Positions 7,967-17,603 of a DNA stretch of 64,000 bases are shown piece after piece; the first letter of the stretch is position 1, and each line of letters begins with the position of its first letter. The translations under genes were made by a program, and so were the position numbers. The DNA comes from G965237725 sp965237725 (GTDB lineage: Bacteria > Pseudomonadota > Gammaproteobacteria > Arenicellales > Poriferihabitantaceae), in NCBI GenBank assembly GCA_965237725.1, contig OZ250151.1:2914001-2978000 (forward strand). Direction: 5' to 3'. The notes under the pieces were generated by a model. The model was not told the DNA's origin and made no database searches. It saw only the letters and a program-made list of their open reading frames with translations.

Positions 7967-8743
7967 ATGTCAATCCCACACTACATTGAAAGTACACTGA
8001 TCGGTTCGTTTGATTCCATTGCCCATGGGTTCTTTACCCGTAAAGGCGGTGTTTCGTCCGCTGAATTCGAGTCACTCAATTGCAGCCTGTCATCTGAAGA
8101 CACGCCAAAATCCGTTTTGGAAAATCGTCATCGGGTCGCCAGTTCCTTGAATTGTGAAAAATTGATTAGTCTGAAACAGATTCATAGTAATAAAGTTATT
8201 GAGGTCAAAATCAAGTCTGACATCAATCAAGTGATTGAAGGAGATGGCATGGTGACCACGGAAAGAAAAACAGGACTGGGTGTGCTGGGCGCGGATTGTG
8301 CGGCGGTACTGTTTGTTGATACGGAGAATCAGGTCATTGGCTCCGCCCACGGTGGCTGGCAGGGTGCCCTGACCGGAATCACGGATAATGTTATTGAAGC
8401 CATGATAAAACTCGGTGGGATCAGGGAAAATCTGGTTGCAGCCATTGGCCCAGGTATTCAGAAAAATGCATATGAAGTTGGCGAAGAATTCATGGAGCGG
8501 TTTCTTCGTCAATCCCCCATTCCCTGTGAAAATTGTTTTAGTCTCGGGGAGAATGGGCAGGGAATATATTTCGATTTACCTGCTTATCTAGAGAGCCGTT
8601 TAATCAATTGCGGTGTTAAGACGATTGATCGTTTGAATGAGGACACCTATTCGAATCCTCAGCAATTTTTCAGTTATCGCAGAAGTTGCCACCAAGGCGA
8701 TAAGTATTATGGCAGGCAGATCAGTGTGATTGCGCTGAAATAA
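7967..8743 (+). CDS. pgeF: Purine nucleoside phosphorylase / polyphenol oxidase (YfiH, laccase domain)
   Basis: 258 residues forming the complete YfiH/Cu-oxidase_4 domain. The family acts on purine nucleosides and in E. coli guards peptidoglycan synthesis against wrong amino acids. Metal-site motifs are present: AHGFFTRKGG near the N-terminus, LKQIHSNKV, GADCAAVLF near residue 110 and SAHGGWQG near 128. AIGPGIQKNAYEVG and the C-terminal RRSCHQGDKYYGRQ follow. Length and motif order are normal. It faces uup, with converging ends about 40 bp apart. Confidence 0.92.
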   Translation: MSIPHYIESTLIGSFDSIAHGFFTRKGGVSSAEFESLNCSLSSEDTPKSVLENRHRVASSLNCEKLISLKQIHSNKVIEVKIKSDINQVIEGDGMVTTERKTGLGVLGADCAAVLFVDTENQVIGSAHGGWQGALTGITDNVIEAMIKLGGIRENLVAAIGPGIQKNAYEVGEEFMERFLRQSPIPCENCFSLGENGQGIYFDLPAYLESRLINCGVKTIDRLNEDTYSNPQQFFSYRRSCHQGDKYYGRQISVIALK

Positions 8744-8784
8744 TTAATTTGCCCAACGTCGCCCAATATCTTACAGGACCGTAT

Positions 8785-10665
8785 TCAGGATTCCAGTTCT
8801 CCCCATCGTTGATAAAGCTGTTCCAGTTGATCGCTAACGCTTTTTAATTGTTTTAAGGTGTTGTCGATGTCAGCTTTTGGTCGATCATAAAAATTGGTAT
8901 CAGAGATGAGTTGGGTGAGTTGATCCTGTTTACTTTCGATCTCTTCAATTTGTTTGGGCAGGCTATCGAGTTCGTGCTGTTCCTTGTAACTGAGTTTGGT
9001 TTTGCTTGTTCTGGACGGAGCTGTTAATTCGGTGGTAATGGTTGGGCTGGATTTTGATTTCCCCCGTTTTTGAGTGACTGCCTTTGCTTCACTCATTCTG
9101 AGCCAGTCACTATAACCCCCAACCTGTTCACTAATAACGCCGTTGCCCTGGAATGAAAATGTGCTGGTTACCACATTATCGAGAAATTTCCTGTCATGGG
9201 AAACCAGTAGTAATGTGCCCTCAAACTGGAGTAACAATTCTTCCAATAATTCCAGGGTTTCGATATCCAGATCATTGGTCGGCTCATCCATTACCAGCAG
9301 GTTTGCGGGTTTACTGAACAGCCTGGCCAGCAGCACACGGGCCTTTTCGCCACCGGATAAGGACTTTATTGGCGATCGGGATCTCGCCGGGGAGAACAGA
9401 AAATCTGAAAGGTAGCTGATCACGTGTCTGGTTCTGCCATTGATCTCGATTTGTTCTCGGCCCTGGCCGATGGTATCGATAACAGTGGATTCCAGATTCA
9501 GGTGTTCCCGCAATTGATCAAAATAGGCGACCTCAATTTTGGTGCCGTGCTTCACGGTGCCGCTATGCGGTTGCAATCCGTCCAGCAGTAATTTTAATAA
9601 TGTGGATTTTCCAATGCCGTTGGGGCCGATTAATCCAATCCGATCCTTGCGAATTATCCGGCAGGAAAAGTCTTTGACCACTATAATTTTTTCATAGCTG
9701 AAACAAATATTACTCGCTTCAATCACCAGTTTGCCGCTTTGTTTTCCCTGTTCCAATTCCAGGTTTACATTCGATTTTCGATTTCGTCGTTCCATGCGTT
9801 CCAAACGCATTTTCTCCAACGCTCGCACCCGCCCCTCATTTCGGGTGCGCCGTGCTTTAATTCCCTGGCGTATCCAGACCTCTTCCTTTGCCAGCTTTTT
9901 GTCGAACTCGGAATATTGCCTCTGCTCCTGTTCCAGAGCGGCGGCTTTTCGTTTCAGATAATCATTATAATTCCCTGGCCAGATCACCAGTTTGCCGCGA
10001 TCAAGCTCAGCAATGTCTGTCGCCACATTTTGCAAAAACTCACGATCGTGAGTGATAAATAAAATTCCCCCAGTAAACTTTCGGGTCTGTTTTTCCAGCC
10101 AGATAATGGTTTCCAGATCGAGATGATTGGTGGGTTCGTCGAACAGTAATATCTGCGGATCGCTTGCCAATGCCCTGGCCAGTGAAACTCGTCGCTGCCA
10201 TCCACCAGACAATCCACCAACATTGTCATCGGCATTAAGATTCAATCGACTCAAAGTCTTATCTACCCGAGCCTGGATATTCCAGCCATCACAACTATCC
10301 AGTTTATGCTGCAGTTCACCGAGCAAATCAAGCCGGGGGTCAGATTGCTGTGAAAGCCGATGATATTCGCCGAGCAAGTGTCCGACTTCACCAATTCCAG
10401 ATGCGACCAGTTCGAATACCGTTGTCGCTTCATTCAAAGACGGGGATTGCTCCAGGGTTGCAATAGTGGTTCCGGGTTTTAACCTGATTTCCCCGTCATC
10501 AGCGCTAATCGCAGAATTGATAATATTCAGTAATGTGGTTTTCCCTTCTCCATTGCGCCCAATCAAACCTATACGCTGACCCGGCTCGAGGGTCAGATTT
10601 GCCTGGTCGAGCAATTTATTATCGCCATAAGCGATACACAGGTTGGTTAGAGTGAGAAGGGACAT
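8785..10665 (-). CDS. uup: ABC-F family ATPase Uup
   Basis: A 626-residue soluble protein with two ATP-binding cassettes and no membrane part; ABC-F proteins act on ribosomes or, for Uup, on branched DNA and ribosome quality. Cassette 1 has Walker A GRNGEGKTT (about 36-44), signature LSGGWQRRV and Walker B LLFDEPTNHLDL. Cassette 2 has GPNGIGKST (about 346), LSGGEKARVLL and LVMDEPTNDLDI. A charged linker lies between them. The C-terminal coiled coil (about 540-626) distinguishes Uup from EttA. It is divergent from prfC, another translation factor, across a 170-bp promoter region. Confidence 0.93.
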   Translation of the reverse strand: MSLLTLTNLCIAYGDNKLLDQANLTLEPGQRIGLIGRNGEGKTTLLNIINSAISADDGEIRLKPGTTIATLEQSPSLNEATTVFELVASGIGEVGHLLGEYHRLSQQSDPRLDLLGELQHKLDSCDGWNIQARVDKTLSRLNLNADDNVGGLSGGWQRRVSLARALASDPQILLFDEPTNHLDLETIIWLEKQTRKFTGGILFITHDREFLQNVATDIAELDRGKLVIWPGNYNDYLKRKAAALEQEQRQYSEFDKKLAKEEVWIRQGIKARRTRNEGRVRALEKMRLERMERRNRKSNVNLELEQGKQSGKLVIEASNICFSYEKIIVVKDFSCRIIRKDRIGLIGPNGIGKSTLLKLLLDGLQPHSGTVKHGTKIEVAYFDQLREHLNLESTVIDTIGQGREQIEINGRTRHVISYLSDFLFSPARSRSPIKSLSGGEKARVLLARLFSKPANLLVMDEPTNDLDIETLELLEELLLQFEGTLLLVSHDRKFLDNVVTSTFSFQGNGVISEQVGGYSDWLRMSEAKAVTQKRGKSKSSPTITTELTAPSRTSKTKLSYKEQHELDSLPKQIEEIESKQDQLTQLISDTNFYDRPKADIDNTLKQLKSVSDQLEQLYQRWGELES

Positions 10666-10710
10666 GTTGCTGAAATAATAAAAGGCACGGGATTTTACAT
10701 GGATTCATGA

Positions 10711-10739
10711 TTTTGATCCTGGCGATTTAGCCGTATAAT
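10711..10739 (+). promoter_or_regulatory. Likely sigma70 promoter for prfC
   Basis: TATAAT at 10734-10739 with TTTTGA at 10711-10716 gives 17-base spacing; TTGATC two bases further in is an alternative -35. The site lies about 100 bp upstream of the prfC start, in the divergent uup-prfC gap. Confidence 0.6.
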
Positions 10740-10835
10740 CGCGCACCTTTTAATTTTAGATCCAGATTCATCCGGGTATGTCCGAGTGTTGCAAATCCCG
10801 GCAAACCCGATAAGAAATTCCGTCAATTCGATTCC

Positions 10836-12425
10836 ATGAGCGCACTAACCGATCAAATTCAGACTCGCAGAACCTTCGCGATCATCTCTCACCCCGATGC
10901 GGGTAAGACAACCCTGACTGAGCGTCTGCTGCAGTACGGTGGTGCGATCCAGTTGGCGGGCACGGTTAAGGCGCGAAAAAGTGCACGCTATGCCACCTCG
11001 GACTGGATGGAGCTGGAAAAGCAACGGGGCATATCGGTGACCTCTTCGGTGATGCAGTTCCCGTACAAGGATCGAATTGTTAACCTGCTGGATACGCCAG
11101 GGCATGCGGATTTTTCTGAAGATACCTACCGTACCTTGACTGCGGTTGATTCGGCCTTGATGGTCATTGATATTGCCAAGGGCGTTGAGGAACGAACGGT
11201 GAAATTGATGGAGGTATGCCGATTGCGAGATACCCCGATAATGACATTCGTAAATAAAATGGACCGTGAAGGCCGTGATGCCATCGATGTCATGGATGAA
11301 GTTGAACAGGTGCTAAAAATCAAATGCGCGCCCATGACCTGGCCCATTGGAATGGGAAAATTGTTTGTTGGGGTTTATCGATTGTACGATGACACCATTC
11401 ATTTTTTCGCTGGGCGAGGGAGTTTTACCGAAGATGTTTATGTAAAAGGTCTGGATAATTCTGAGCTGGATAGACATATAGGAGATCTGGCAGGGTCGTT
11501 GCGGGAAGAAATAGAGCTGGTCCAGGGCGCGAGTCATGAATTTGATATCGATGCCTATTTAAAGGGTGATTTGTCCCCGGTATTTTTTGGCTCGGCCCTC
11601 AATCGACAGGGCACAGACGAGTTGATGGATAACTTTGTTGAATATGCCCCCACACCGCAACCCCGGGAAGCTGAAACCGGTGTTGCGGAAACCAGGATGG
11701 TGGTTGCGACCGAGCCCAAATTTTCCGGCTTTGTATTTAAAATTCAGGCCAATATGGATCCTGCCCATCATGACCGCGTGGCATTTCTTAGAATCACCTC
11801 GGGAAAATTCGAAAAGGGCATGAAGCTGCGGCATGTGCGAATTGAAAAAACCATCGCTATACAAAATGCCCATACCTTTATGGCTTCAAAACGGGATCAG
11901 GCCGAGGTTGCCTACGCCGGGGATATCCTGGGATTGCACAATCATGGAACCATTCAGATTGGTGATACTTTCACCGAGGGAGAGGAATTAAAATTTACCG
12001 GTATTCCAAATTTTGCTCCGGAGTTGTTTCGGCGGGTTCGCCTGGCAGATCCGTTGCGAGCGAAAGCCTTGCAAAAAGGTCTGATTCAACTCAGTGAAGA
12101 GGGCGCTACCCAGGTGTTCAGGCCCCTGATTAGCAATGATTTAATTCTGGGGGCAGTGGGGATTTTGCAGTTCGATGTTGTCGCCCATCGGTTAAACAAT
12201 GAATACAGTGTGGATTGCAGTTTCGAGGCTGTACCCGTGTCCACGGCGCGCTGGATCCATTTCAAAAATCCTGGGGACGAAAGTGAATTTCGGCGTAAAA
12301 ACGAGCAAAATCTATCCCTTGATGGCATGAATACCCTGACTTATATTGCTCCAAATCGCGCAAATCTGCAGTTGGCCATAGAGCGATGGCCAGATGTGGA
12401 TTTTCGTGCAACCCGCGAATTTTAA
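10836..12425 (+). CDS. prfC: Peptide chain release factor 3
   Basis: 529-residue translational GTPase that recycles RF1/RF2 after peptide release. The G domain has SHPDAGKTT (about 18-26), the G2 region KQRGISVTSSV, LLDTPGHADFSEDTYRT and TFVNKMDREGRD. The later RF3-specific region shows PVFFGSALNRQG and the C-terminal domain GAVGILQFDVVAHRL. Length equals that of E. coli RF3. The ATG follows a promoter in the uup-prfC gap. Function is certain from family identity. Confidence 0.97.
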   Translation: MSALTDQIQTRRTFAIISHPDAGKTTLTERLLQYGGAIQLAGTVKARKSARYATSDWMELEKQRGISVTSSVMQFPYKDRIVNLLDTPGHADFSEDTYRTLTAVDSALMVIDIAKGVEERTVKLMEVCRLRDTPIMTFVNKMDREGRDAIDVMDEVEQVLKIKCAPMTWPIGMGKLFVGVYRLYDDTIHFFAGRGSFTEDVYVKGLDNSELDRHIGDLAGSLREEIELVQGASHEFDIDAYLKGDLSPVFFGSALNRQGTDELMDNFVEYAPTPQPREAETGVAETRMVVATEPKFSGFVFKIQANMDPAHHDRVAFLRITSGKFEKGMKLRHVRIEKTIAIQNAHTFMASKRDQAEVAYAGDILGLHNHGTIQIGDTFTEGEELKFTGIPNFAPELFRRVRLADPLRAKALQKGLIQLSEEGATQVFRPLISNDLILGAVGILQFDVVAHRLNNEYSVDCSFEAVPVSTARWIHFKNPGDESEFRRKNEQNLSLDGMNTLTYIAPNRANLQLAIERWPDVDFRATREF

Positions 12426-12652
12426 GATATTCATACTATATTAATAAATAATCGTATAGAATCGCCCCTCCTGGAAATTACGTGAATCTTAAATTTCGCG
12501 TAGTGGTAAAAAACGGAAAAAATCACAACATATAGTGTTTTGTTATTGAGATATGCGTATATTTCAGGTAAAATTATGCAAAATTTATGGTAATAACAAT
12601 TCTAAATTACATAAATATTCATCACATTTCCTGACAATTCAATTAATTCAAG

Positions 12653-13159
12653 ATGAAAATTAAAGCAAATTTTAGGACAGTGTATTTGGTTATCGCGCTA
12701 TTAATAGGCGTGCTAACTAACCTCCAAAGCTATGCGCAGGAGAAAGCGTATTCTATTAATAGCTTTGATGCGTCAACCGTGACGTCAGCCCATGATCTGC
12801 AGTGCCTGGCGATGAACATTTATCATGAAGGGCGCGGTGAACCTTCCAAAGGCCAGGCCGCAATAGCCTCGGTAACCATGAATCGGGTACGTAGCAAGAT
12901 TTATCCCAATTCGGTTTGTGCGGTGGTTTGGCAACACAAACAGTTTAGCTGGACGCAAATAGATTCGCGGCATCTGTTGATCGATGACGCCGTGGCCTGG
13001 AAACAAGCCCTGGTGGTAGCCCAGCTGTTTCTCAATGGCGCCACATTAACCCAGGTCGGGAATGCCACTCATTTTCACGCAGACTATGTAAAACCCTACT
13101 GGATCGCAGATAACAAGCTGGTTGGGAAAATTGGAAAACATTATTTTTACATCCTCTAG
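12653..13159 (+). CDS. Secreted cell-wall hydrolase, SleB-type
   Basis: 168 residues: a signal peptide (about 1-28, ending SYAQ) followed by a Hydrolase_2 (SleB C-terminal) domain. Characteristic motifs are LAMNIYHEGRGE, whose glutamates serve as catalytic residues of this lytic-transglycosylase-like fold, then AIASVTMNRV, CAVVWQHKQFSW and the closing ATHFHADYVKPYW. It would act on peptidoglycan in the periplasm. An AT-rich 220-bp region precedes it. It is monocistronic as far as I can see. Substrate bond specificity is not certain. Confidence 0.85.
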   Translation: MKIKANFRTVYLVIALLIGVLTNLQSYAQEKAYSINSFDASTVTSAHDLQCLAMNIYHEGRGEPSKGQAAIASVTMNRVRSKIYPNSVCAVVWQHKQFSWTQIDSRHLLIDDAVAWKQALVVAQLFLNGATLTQVGNATHFHADYVKPYWIADNKLVGKIGKHYFYIL

Positions 13160-13287
13160 TTTCTGATTCCGCTACCAGGTCCAATCCTGGGTCTACCCTC
13201 AGGTCTACTTCAAGGCATACTCTGTGGCAATATCTATTGCCGGGCTTTGATATACTGCTGGTTTTAAACTTTGTTTAAAGCCGTTCT

Positions 13288-14109
13288 ATGCCCCAAATTG
13301 CTGCCATTCAGACTAATTCCAGCGACGACGTTGAACAAAATCTCATCGCGGCCCAGGACTATCTACGCCAGGCCCAGGGTATGGGCGCGGAACTGGTTGT
13401 TTTGCCCGAGTGTTTTGGTTTCATGCAAAAAACCCGACCGCAATTGTTTGAAAATGCGGAATCAGCTGGCGAGGGCAAAATTCAGCAATTTTTGTCGGTC
13501 ACAGCAAAGGAATTAAAGGTCTGGATTATCGGTGGCAGTGTTCCACTTAAGACCGAAGATCCACAAAAAATTACAAACTCACTCATGGTCTACGACAACC
13601 TAGGGAAACAGGTTGCCCGATACGACAAGATATTTTTATTTGATGTTTCACTGCCAAATGGTGAACAGTATCGCGAATCTGATTACACTGCGCCGGGAGA
13701 GTCAGTTCAGGTTATCGACTCACCCGTCGGAAAAATTGGTTTGAGTATTTGTTATGATCTGCGTTTCCCGGAAATGTATCGAAAGTTAACCAGTATGGGC
13801 GCCGAAGTTCTGGTTGTGCCTTCAGCTTTTGCAAAAACCACGGGGCAATGCCACTGGCAACCCTTACTGCGCGCCCGGGCCATCGAAAACAGCTGTTATG
13901 TGGTCGCGCCGGCTCAAACCGGAAATCATCCCAGTGGGCGCAAAACCTGGGGACATACTGTTATTATCGACCCCTGGGGAGATGTGCTTGCTGAAACTGC
14001 AGTTGATTGTGGTGTCATTTGTGCTGATATCGATCTGGACAAATTGCAAAGTGTCCGGACAAATCTTCCTTCGTTAGAACATAGTCGAACTGACCTGTTT
14101 AAAATTTAA
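13288..14109 (+). CDS. Nitrilase-family amidase (Nit/deaminated-glutathione amidase type)
   Basis: 273 residues of the carbon-nitrogen hydrolase fold. The catalytic triad is visible as Glu41 (VVLPECF), Lys114 (ARYDKIFLFD) and Cys155 (LSICYDLRFPE). The final segment HTVIIDPWGDVLAE is typical of the Nit1/Nit2/YbeM branch, which hydrolyses deaminated glutathione as a metabolite-repair reaction. It sits just upstream of tldD, an arrangement seen in many gammaproteobacteria, with 30 bp between them. The exact substrate is inferred from the branch rather than shown. Confidence 0.88.
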   Translation: MPQIAAIQTNSSDDVEQNLIAAQDYLRQAQGMGAELVVLPECFGFMQKTRPQLFENAESAGEGKIQQFLSVTAKELKVWIIGGSVPLKTEDPQKITNSLMVYDNLGKQVARYDKIFLFDVSLPNGEQYRESDYTAPGESVQVIDSPVGKIGLSICYDLRFPEMYRKLTSMGAEVLVVPSAFAKTTGQCHWQPLLRARAIENSCYVVAPAQTGNHPSGRKTWGHTVIIDPWGDVLAETAVDCGVICADIDLDKLQSVRTNLPSLEHSRTDLFKI

Positions 14110-14139
14110 TCACTAAAATAACTAATTTCTGAATTATTA

Positions 14140-15588
14140 ATGTCTGATCAACTTAAAACCGCAACACAACTTTTACTCGAGCCTACCGGACTCGGAGACA
14201 GCGAGCTGGTAGCAACTATTAATAAAGTGATGGGGCCTCAAATTGACTATGCGGATTTATACTTTCAGTATTCTCGCCACGAATCATGGTCTATGGATGA
14301 AGGCACATTAAAATCCGGAAGTTATGGCATCGATCAGGGTGTGGGCATCAGGGCGGTCAGTGGGGAAAAAACCGGCTTCGCTTATTCTGATGAGATATTG
14401 CTACCCGCGTTAACCGATGCCGCAGTGGCGGCGAAATCCATTGCTCGGGCTGGGGATGGAGAAAATAAAATAAAAATCAGAAATGATGAAGCCGCGCTTA
14501 AACGGCTTTATCAGCCCCTCGACCCGCTGGGTTCAATGGAAGATAGTGCAAAAGTTGAACTCATAAAGGAAATTGAACAAAAGGCCAGATCCATTGATTC
14601 AAGAATTTCACAGGTTTCGGTTAGTCTGGCCGGAGTTCAGGATGCCATTTTGGTGATGCGATCCGATGGTGAATTGGCCGCTGACATCAGACCCATGGTG
14701 CGTATGAATGTCAGTGTCATTGTCGATAGCAATGGTCGGCGTGAACAGGGCTCTGCTGGCGGTGGTGGGCGTTACGCTTATCAATATTTTACTGAAAACA
14801 ATCGTGCTCACGAATACGCAGAAGAAGCGGTGCGTCAGGCCCTGGTCAATCTGGAAGCCCGAGAAGCCCCGGCCGGGGAAATGACCGTCGTGCTCGGGCC
14901 AGGCTGGCCGGGCATTTTATTGCATGAAGCTATTGGTCATGGTCTGGAAGGGGATTTCAACCGCAAGGGCACTTCTGCATTTAGCGGACGGATTGGAGAA
15001 AAAGTCGGCTCGGAATTATGTACTGTGGTTGATGATGGCACACTGGAAAATCGTCGCGGCTCCTTGTCTGTTGATGATGAGGGTGTTCCAAGCGAGGATA
15101 CAGTGTTAATTGAAAAAGGCATTCTTAAGGGTTATATGCAGGATCAACTAAACGCCAGGCTTATGAATATGAAGCCAACTGGCAATGGACGGCGGGAGTC
15201 TTACGCGCATTTACCCATGCCGCGAATGACCAATACCTATATGCATTCCGGGGATCAGGATCCCGAAGAAATTATCCAGTCGGTGGACAAGGGAATTTAT
15301 GCGGTGAATTTTGGCGGCGGTCAAGTGGATATAACTTCTGGAAAGTTTGTTTTCAGTGCTTCCGAAGCGTATATGGTCGAGAAAGGTAAACTGACCTATC
15401 CGGTTAAGGGCGCAACTCTGATTGGCAACGGTCCGGACGTGTTGAACAGGGTATCCATGTTGGGTAATGATATGGCATTGGATTCGGGTGTTGGTGTTTG
15501 TGGCAAGGAAGGACAAAGCGTACCTGTAGGCGTCGGACAACCCACCATGCGAATCGATGGCCTTACTGTGGGCGGGGTAGCGGTCTGA
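14140..15588 (+). CDS. tldD: Metalloprotease subunit TldD
   Basis: 482-residue zinc peptidase subunit. TldD and PmbA (TldE) form a heterodimer that degrades unfolded peptides and matures modified peptides such as microcins. The metal-binding HEAIGHGLEGD lies near residue 261, and the C-terminal region holds the GGGQVDITSGKFVFSASEAY block. Length is normal. The stop TGA shares one base with the pmbA start ATG, so the two subunits are translationally coupled. It lies between the nitrilase gene and pmbA. Confidence 0.96.
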   Translation: MSDQLKTATQLLLEPTGLGDSELVATINKVMGPQIDYADLYFQYSRHESWSMDEGTLKSGSYGIDQGVGIRAVSGEKTGFAYSDEILLPALTDAAVAAKSIARAGDGENKIKIRNDEAALKRLYQPLDPLGSMEDSAKVELIKEIEQKARSIDSRISQVSVSLAGVQDAILVMRSDGELAADIRPMVRMNVSVIVDSNGRREQGSAGGGGRYAYQYFTENNRAHEYAEEAVRQALVNLEAREAPAGEMTVVLGPGWPGILLHEAIGHGLEGDFNRKGTSAFSGRIGEKVGSELCTVVDDGTLENRRGSLSVDDEGVPSEDTVLIEKGILKGYMQDQLNARLMNMKPTGNGRRESYAHLPMPRMTNTYMHSGDQDPEEIIQSVDKGIYAVNFGGGQVDITSGKFVFSASEAYMVEKGKLTYPVKGATLIGNGPDVLNRVSMLGNDMALDSGVGVCGKEGQSVPVGVGQPTMRIDGLTVGGVAV

Positions 15589-16952
15589 TGAATAATTCTT
15601 TACGTCAATGGGATCCCAGGCCTGAGTCTGATACCGAGCAAATGTTACTCGAAGTTGCGGAGTTTGCACTTGACCAGGCGAAAAGCCAGGGCGCAACCCA
15701 GACCGAAGTCTCTATTGGCCAGGGTCAGGGCATGTCGGTAACCGTTCGTCAGGGTGACGTTGAAACCGTTGAACACAATCGCGACAAGAGCATGGGCATT
15801 ACGGTTTATTTTGGCCATAAAAGCGGCTCCGCGTCATCCACTGATTTTTCCCAAAACGCAATTAAATCCAGTGTGAACTCAGCCTGCAATATTGCTAAAT
15901 ACACCGAAGTGGATGAATTTAATGGTCTTGCTGATGAAGCATTACTTGCCACTGAATTTCCGGATCTCGACCTTTACCATCCATGGTCCATTGACATGGA
16001 TCAGGCCATTGAGGTGGCGACTCGCTGTGAGGACGCGGCATTAAAGGCAGATTCGAGAATTTCAAATACCGAAGGGGCGACGCTATCCAGTCACGATGGG
16101 GTAGATTTGTACGCAAACTCCAATGGATTTCGCGGATTATCTAAAGGCAGTCGACATAGCACAAGTTGTTCGGTAATCGCCGGAGAAGGCGACAAAATGC
16201 AGCGAGACTACTGGTATGACAGTAAGCGATCTTCCGCCGATATGTTATCCCCAGAAGAAATTGGCAAAGAAACCGTGCGACGCACGGTGCGTCGACTAGG
16301 GGCGATTAAAATCAAAACCGGAGAATATCCGGTAATTTATGAACCGACGGTAGCATCATCTTTGCTTTCACATTTAATTTCGGCAATTAGTGGGTCGAGC
16401 CTGTACCGGAAAGCCAGTTTCCTTGTAGATAAAAAGGGTGAGCAGATTTTTTCCCATAACATTCGAATATATGAACAACCTCATCTGCTAAAAGCCTCGG
16501 GCAGCACTAATTTTGATAGCGAAGGCGTGGCAACCAGTGACAATATTATTGTCTCGGATGGCGTACTCGAGAACTATGTATTGAACAGTTATAGCGCCAG
16601 AAAGCTTGGACTGGTTACCACGGGTAATTCCGGTGGAATCCATAACCTCACAATTCATAGCACCAGTGACCAATCCCTGGAGCAGATGATCGAAACTATG
16701 GGAACTGGGCTAGTGGTCAGTGAATTAATTGGATTTGGCGTGAATACAGTAACTGGGGATTACTCGCGGGGTGCGTTTGGATTCTGGGTTGAGAACGGGA
16801 AGGTTCAGTATCCGGTCCAGGAATTTACTATTGCGGGTAATTTAATTGACATGTTCAGGAATATTATTGCAGTGGGATCAGATGTCGATGATCGTGGAAG
16901 CATACGGACCGGTTCAATTATGATTAAAAAACTAACTGTGGCCGGGGAATGA
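15588..16952 (+). CDS. pmbA: Metalloprotease subunit PmbA (TldE)
   Basis: 454-residue partner of TldD. The start is placed at ATG 15588, which overlaps the tldD stop by one base; a longer frame extending back into tldD is not supported. It has the U62/TldE fold but no HExxxH, consistent with its non-catalytic role. Motifs include VRQGDVETVEHNRDKSMGI near the N-terminus and, near the C-terminus, GFWVENGKVQYPVQEFTIAG and GSIMIKKLTVAGE. The downstream gene begins within its stop codon (ATGA overlap). Confidence 0.95.
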   Translation: MNNSLRQWDPRPESDTEQMLLEVAEFALDQAKSQGATQTEVSIGQGQGMSVTVRQGDVETVEHNRDKSMGITVYFGHKSGSASSTDFSQNAIKSSVNSACNIAKYTEVDEFNGLADEALLATEFPDLDLYHPWSIDMDQAIEVATRCEDAALKADSRISNTEGATLSSHDGVDLYANSNGFRGLSKGSRHSTSCSVIAGEGDKMQRDYWYDSKRSSADMLSPEEIGKETVRRTVRRLGAIKIKTGEYPVIYEPTVASSLLSHLISAISGSSLYRKASFLVDKKGEQIFSHNIRIYEQPHLLKASGSTNFDSEGVATSDNIIVSDGVLENYVLNSYSARKLGLVTTGNSGGIHNLTIHSTSDQSLEQMIETMGTGLVVSELIGFGVNTVTGDYSRGAFGFWVENGKVQYPVQEFTIAGNLIDMFRNIIAVGSDVDDRGSIRTGSIMIKKLTVAGE

Positions 16953-17533
16953 GTTTCAACTTTTCATGTTTTAAAAAAGTCACCTTAATTGGGCTGATAA
17001 CAATATTTTTGTCGGTGTCGTCTAGTAATATCATCGCCCAGGAAACGCAGTCGAACCAGTCCTCGAATGCTGCTGGCGAACAGGACGAAGGGGTTTATCT
17101 TGAAGAACTTAGCGAAGAGCAGTTGCTATTTTATCTTGCAAACGAAAAAGTTGCGGCGGCCGGTGTAGGTTTTATTAATGGCCAGCTCGACGATCCTATG
17201 GCCGAAATTATTAAAATATGGGGGGAGCCCGTTCAACAGAGAAAAACCGGTTTGGGAGGTAGTATAGAATTTTTGTATCAGCCAGATCCAAATACGCTAG
17301 TGGTTTTTACCGGCCAGGAGGTTGTCAAGACCATTTCTATAAAAGGTAATTCTGCCTCGATTTTGCGTACCCGTCGCGGTGCCCGCTTTGGATTTACGCC
17401 CATTAACATTCTGCGTGTATACGCCCACAACGAGCACAAAACCAAGAATAATCGTATCGATTTTAAATCCCTGGGTATCAGTTTTTATTTCAAAAACAAC
17501 AAGGTGGATGAAATCGTTGTTTATGCGCCCTGA
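16949..17533 (+). CDS. Exported protein of unknown function, coupled to pmbA
   Basis: 194 residues beginning in the pmbA stop (ATGA). A signal peptide (about 1-31, ending NIIAQ) is followed by an acidic stretch. Then comes a compact domain with AEIIKIWGEPVQQ, LGGSIEFLYQPDPNTLVVFTGQ and a final beta-rich part ending DEIVVYAP. The pattern IIKIWGEP with a strand-rich continuation faintly recalls BamE/SmpA-like periplasmic domains, but I do not recognise the family. Tight coupling to tldD-pmbA suggests a role with that protease, which itself is cytoplasmic. Function open. Confidence 0.7.
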   Translation: MSFNFSCFKKVTLIGLITIFLSVSSSNIIAQETQSNQSSNAAGEQDEGVYLEELSEEQLLFYLANEKVAAAGVGFINGQLDDPMAEIIKIWGEPVQQRKTGLGGSIEFLYQPDPNTLVVFTGQEVVKTISIKGNSASILRTRRGARFGFTPINILRVYAHNEHKTKNNRIDFKSLGISFYFKNNKVDEIVVYAP

Positions 17534-17603
17534 AGTTGACTAAGAATTTGCAGTCAATTCTAGTGGATTCACAAATCTCGGTCACGACTTGTTCAGAGGT
17601 TCC

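Noticed and set aside
13165..13200. Short hairpin CCAGG/CCTGG after the cell-wall hydrolase gene as terminator
   Set aside because: The stem is short and no T run follows.
15498..15587. 30-codon N-terminal extension of pmbA into tldD
   Set aside because: The extension translates tldD sequence out of frame; ATG 15588 in the TGATG overlap gives the normal N-terminus.
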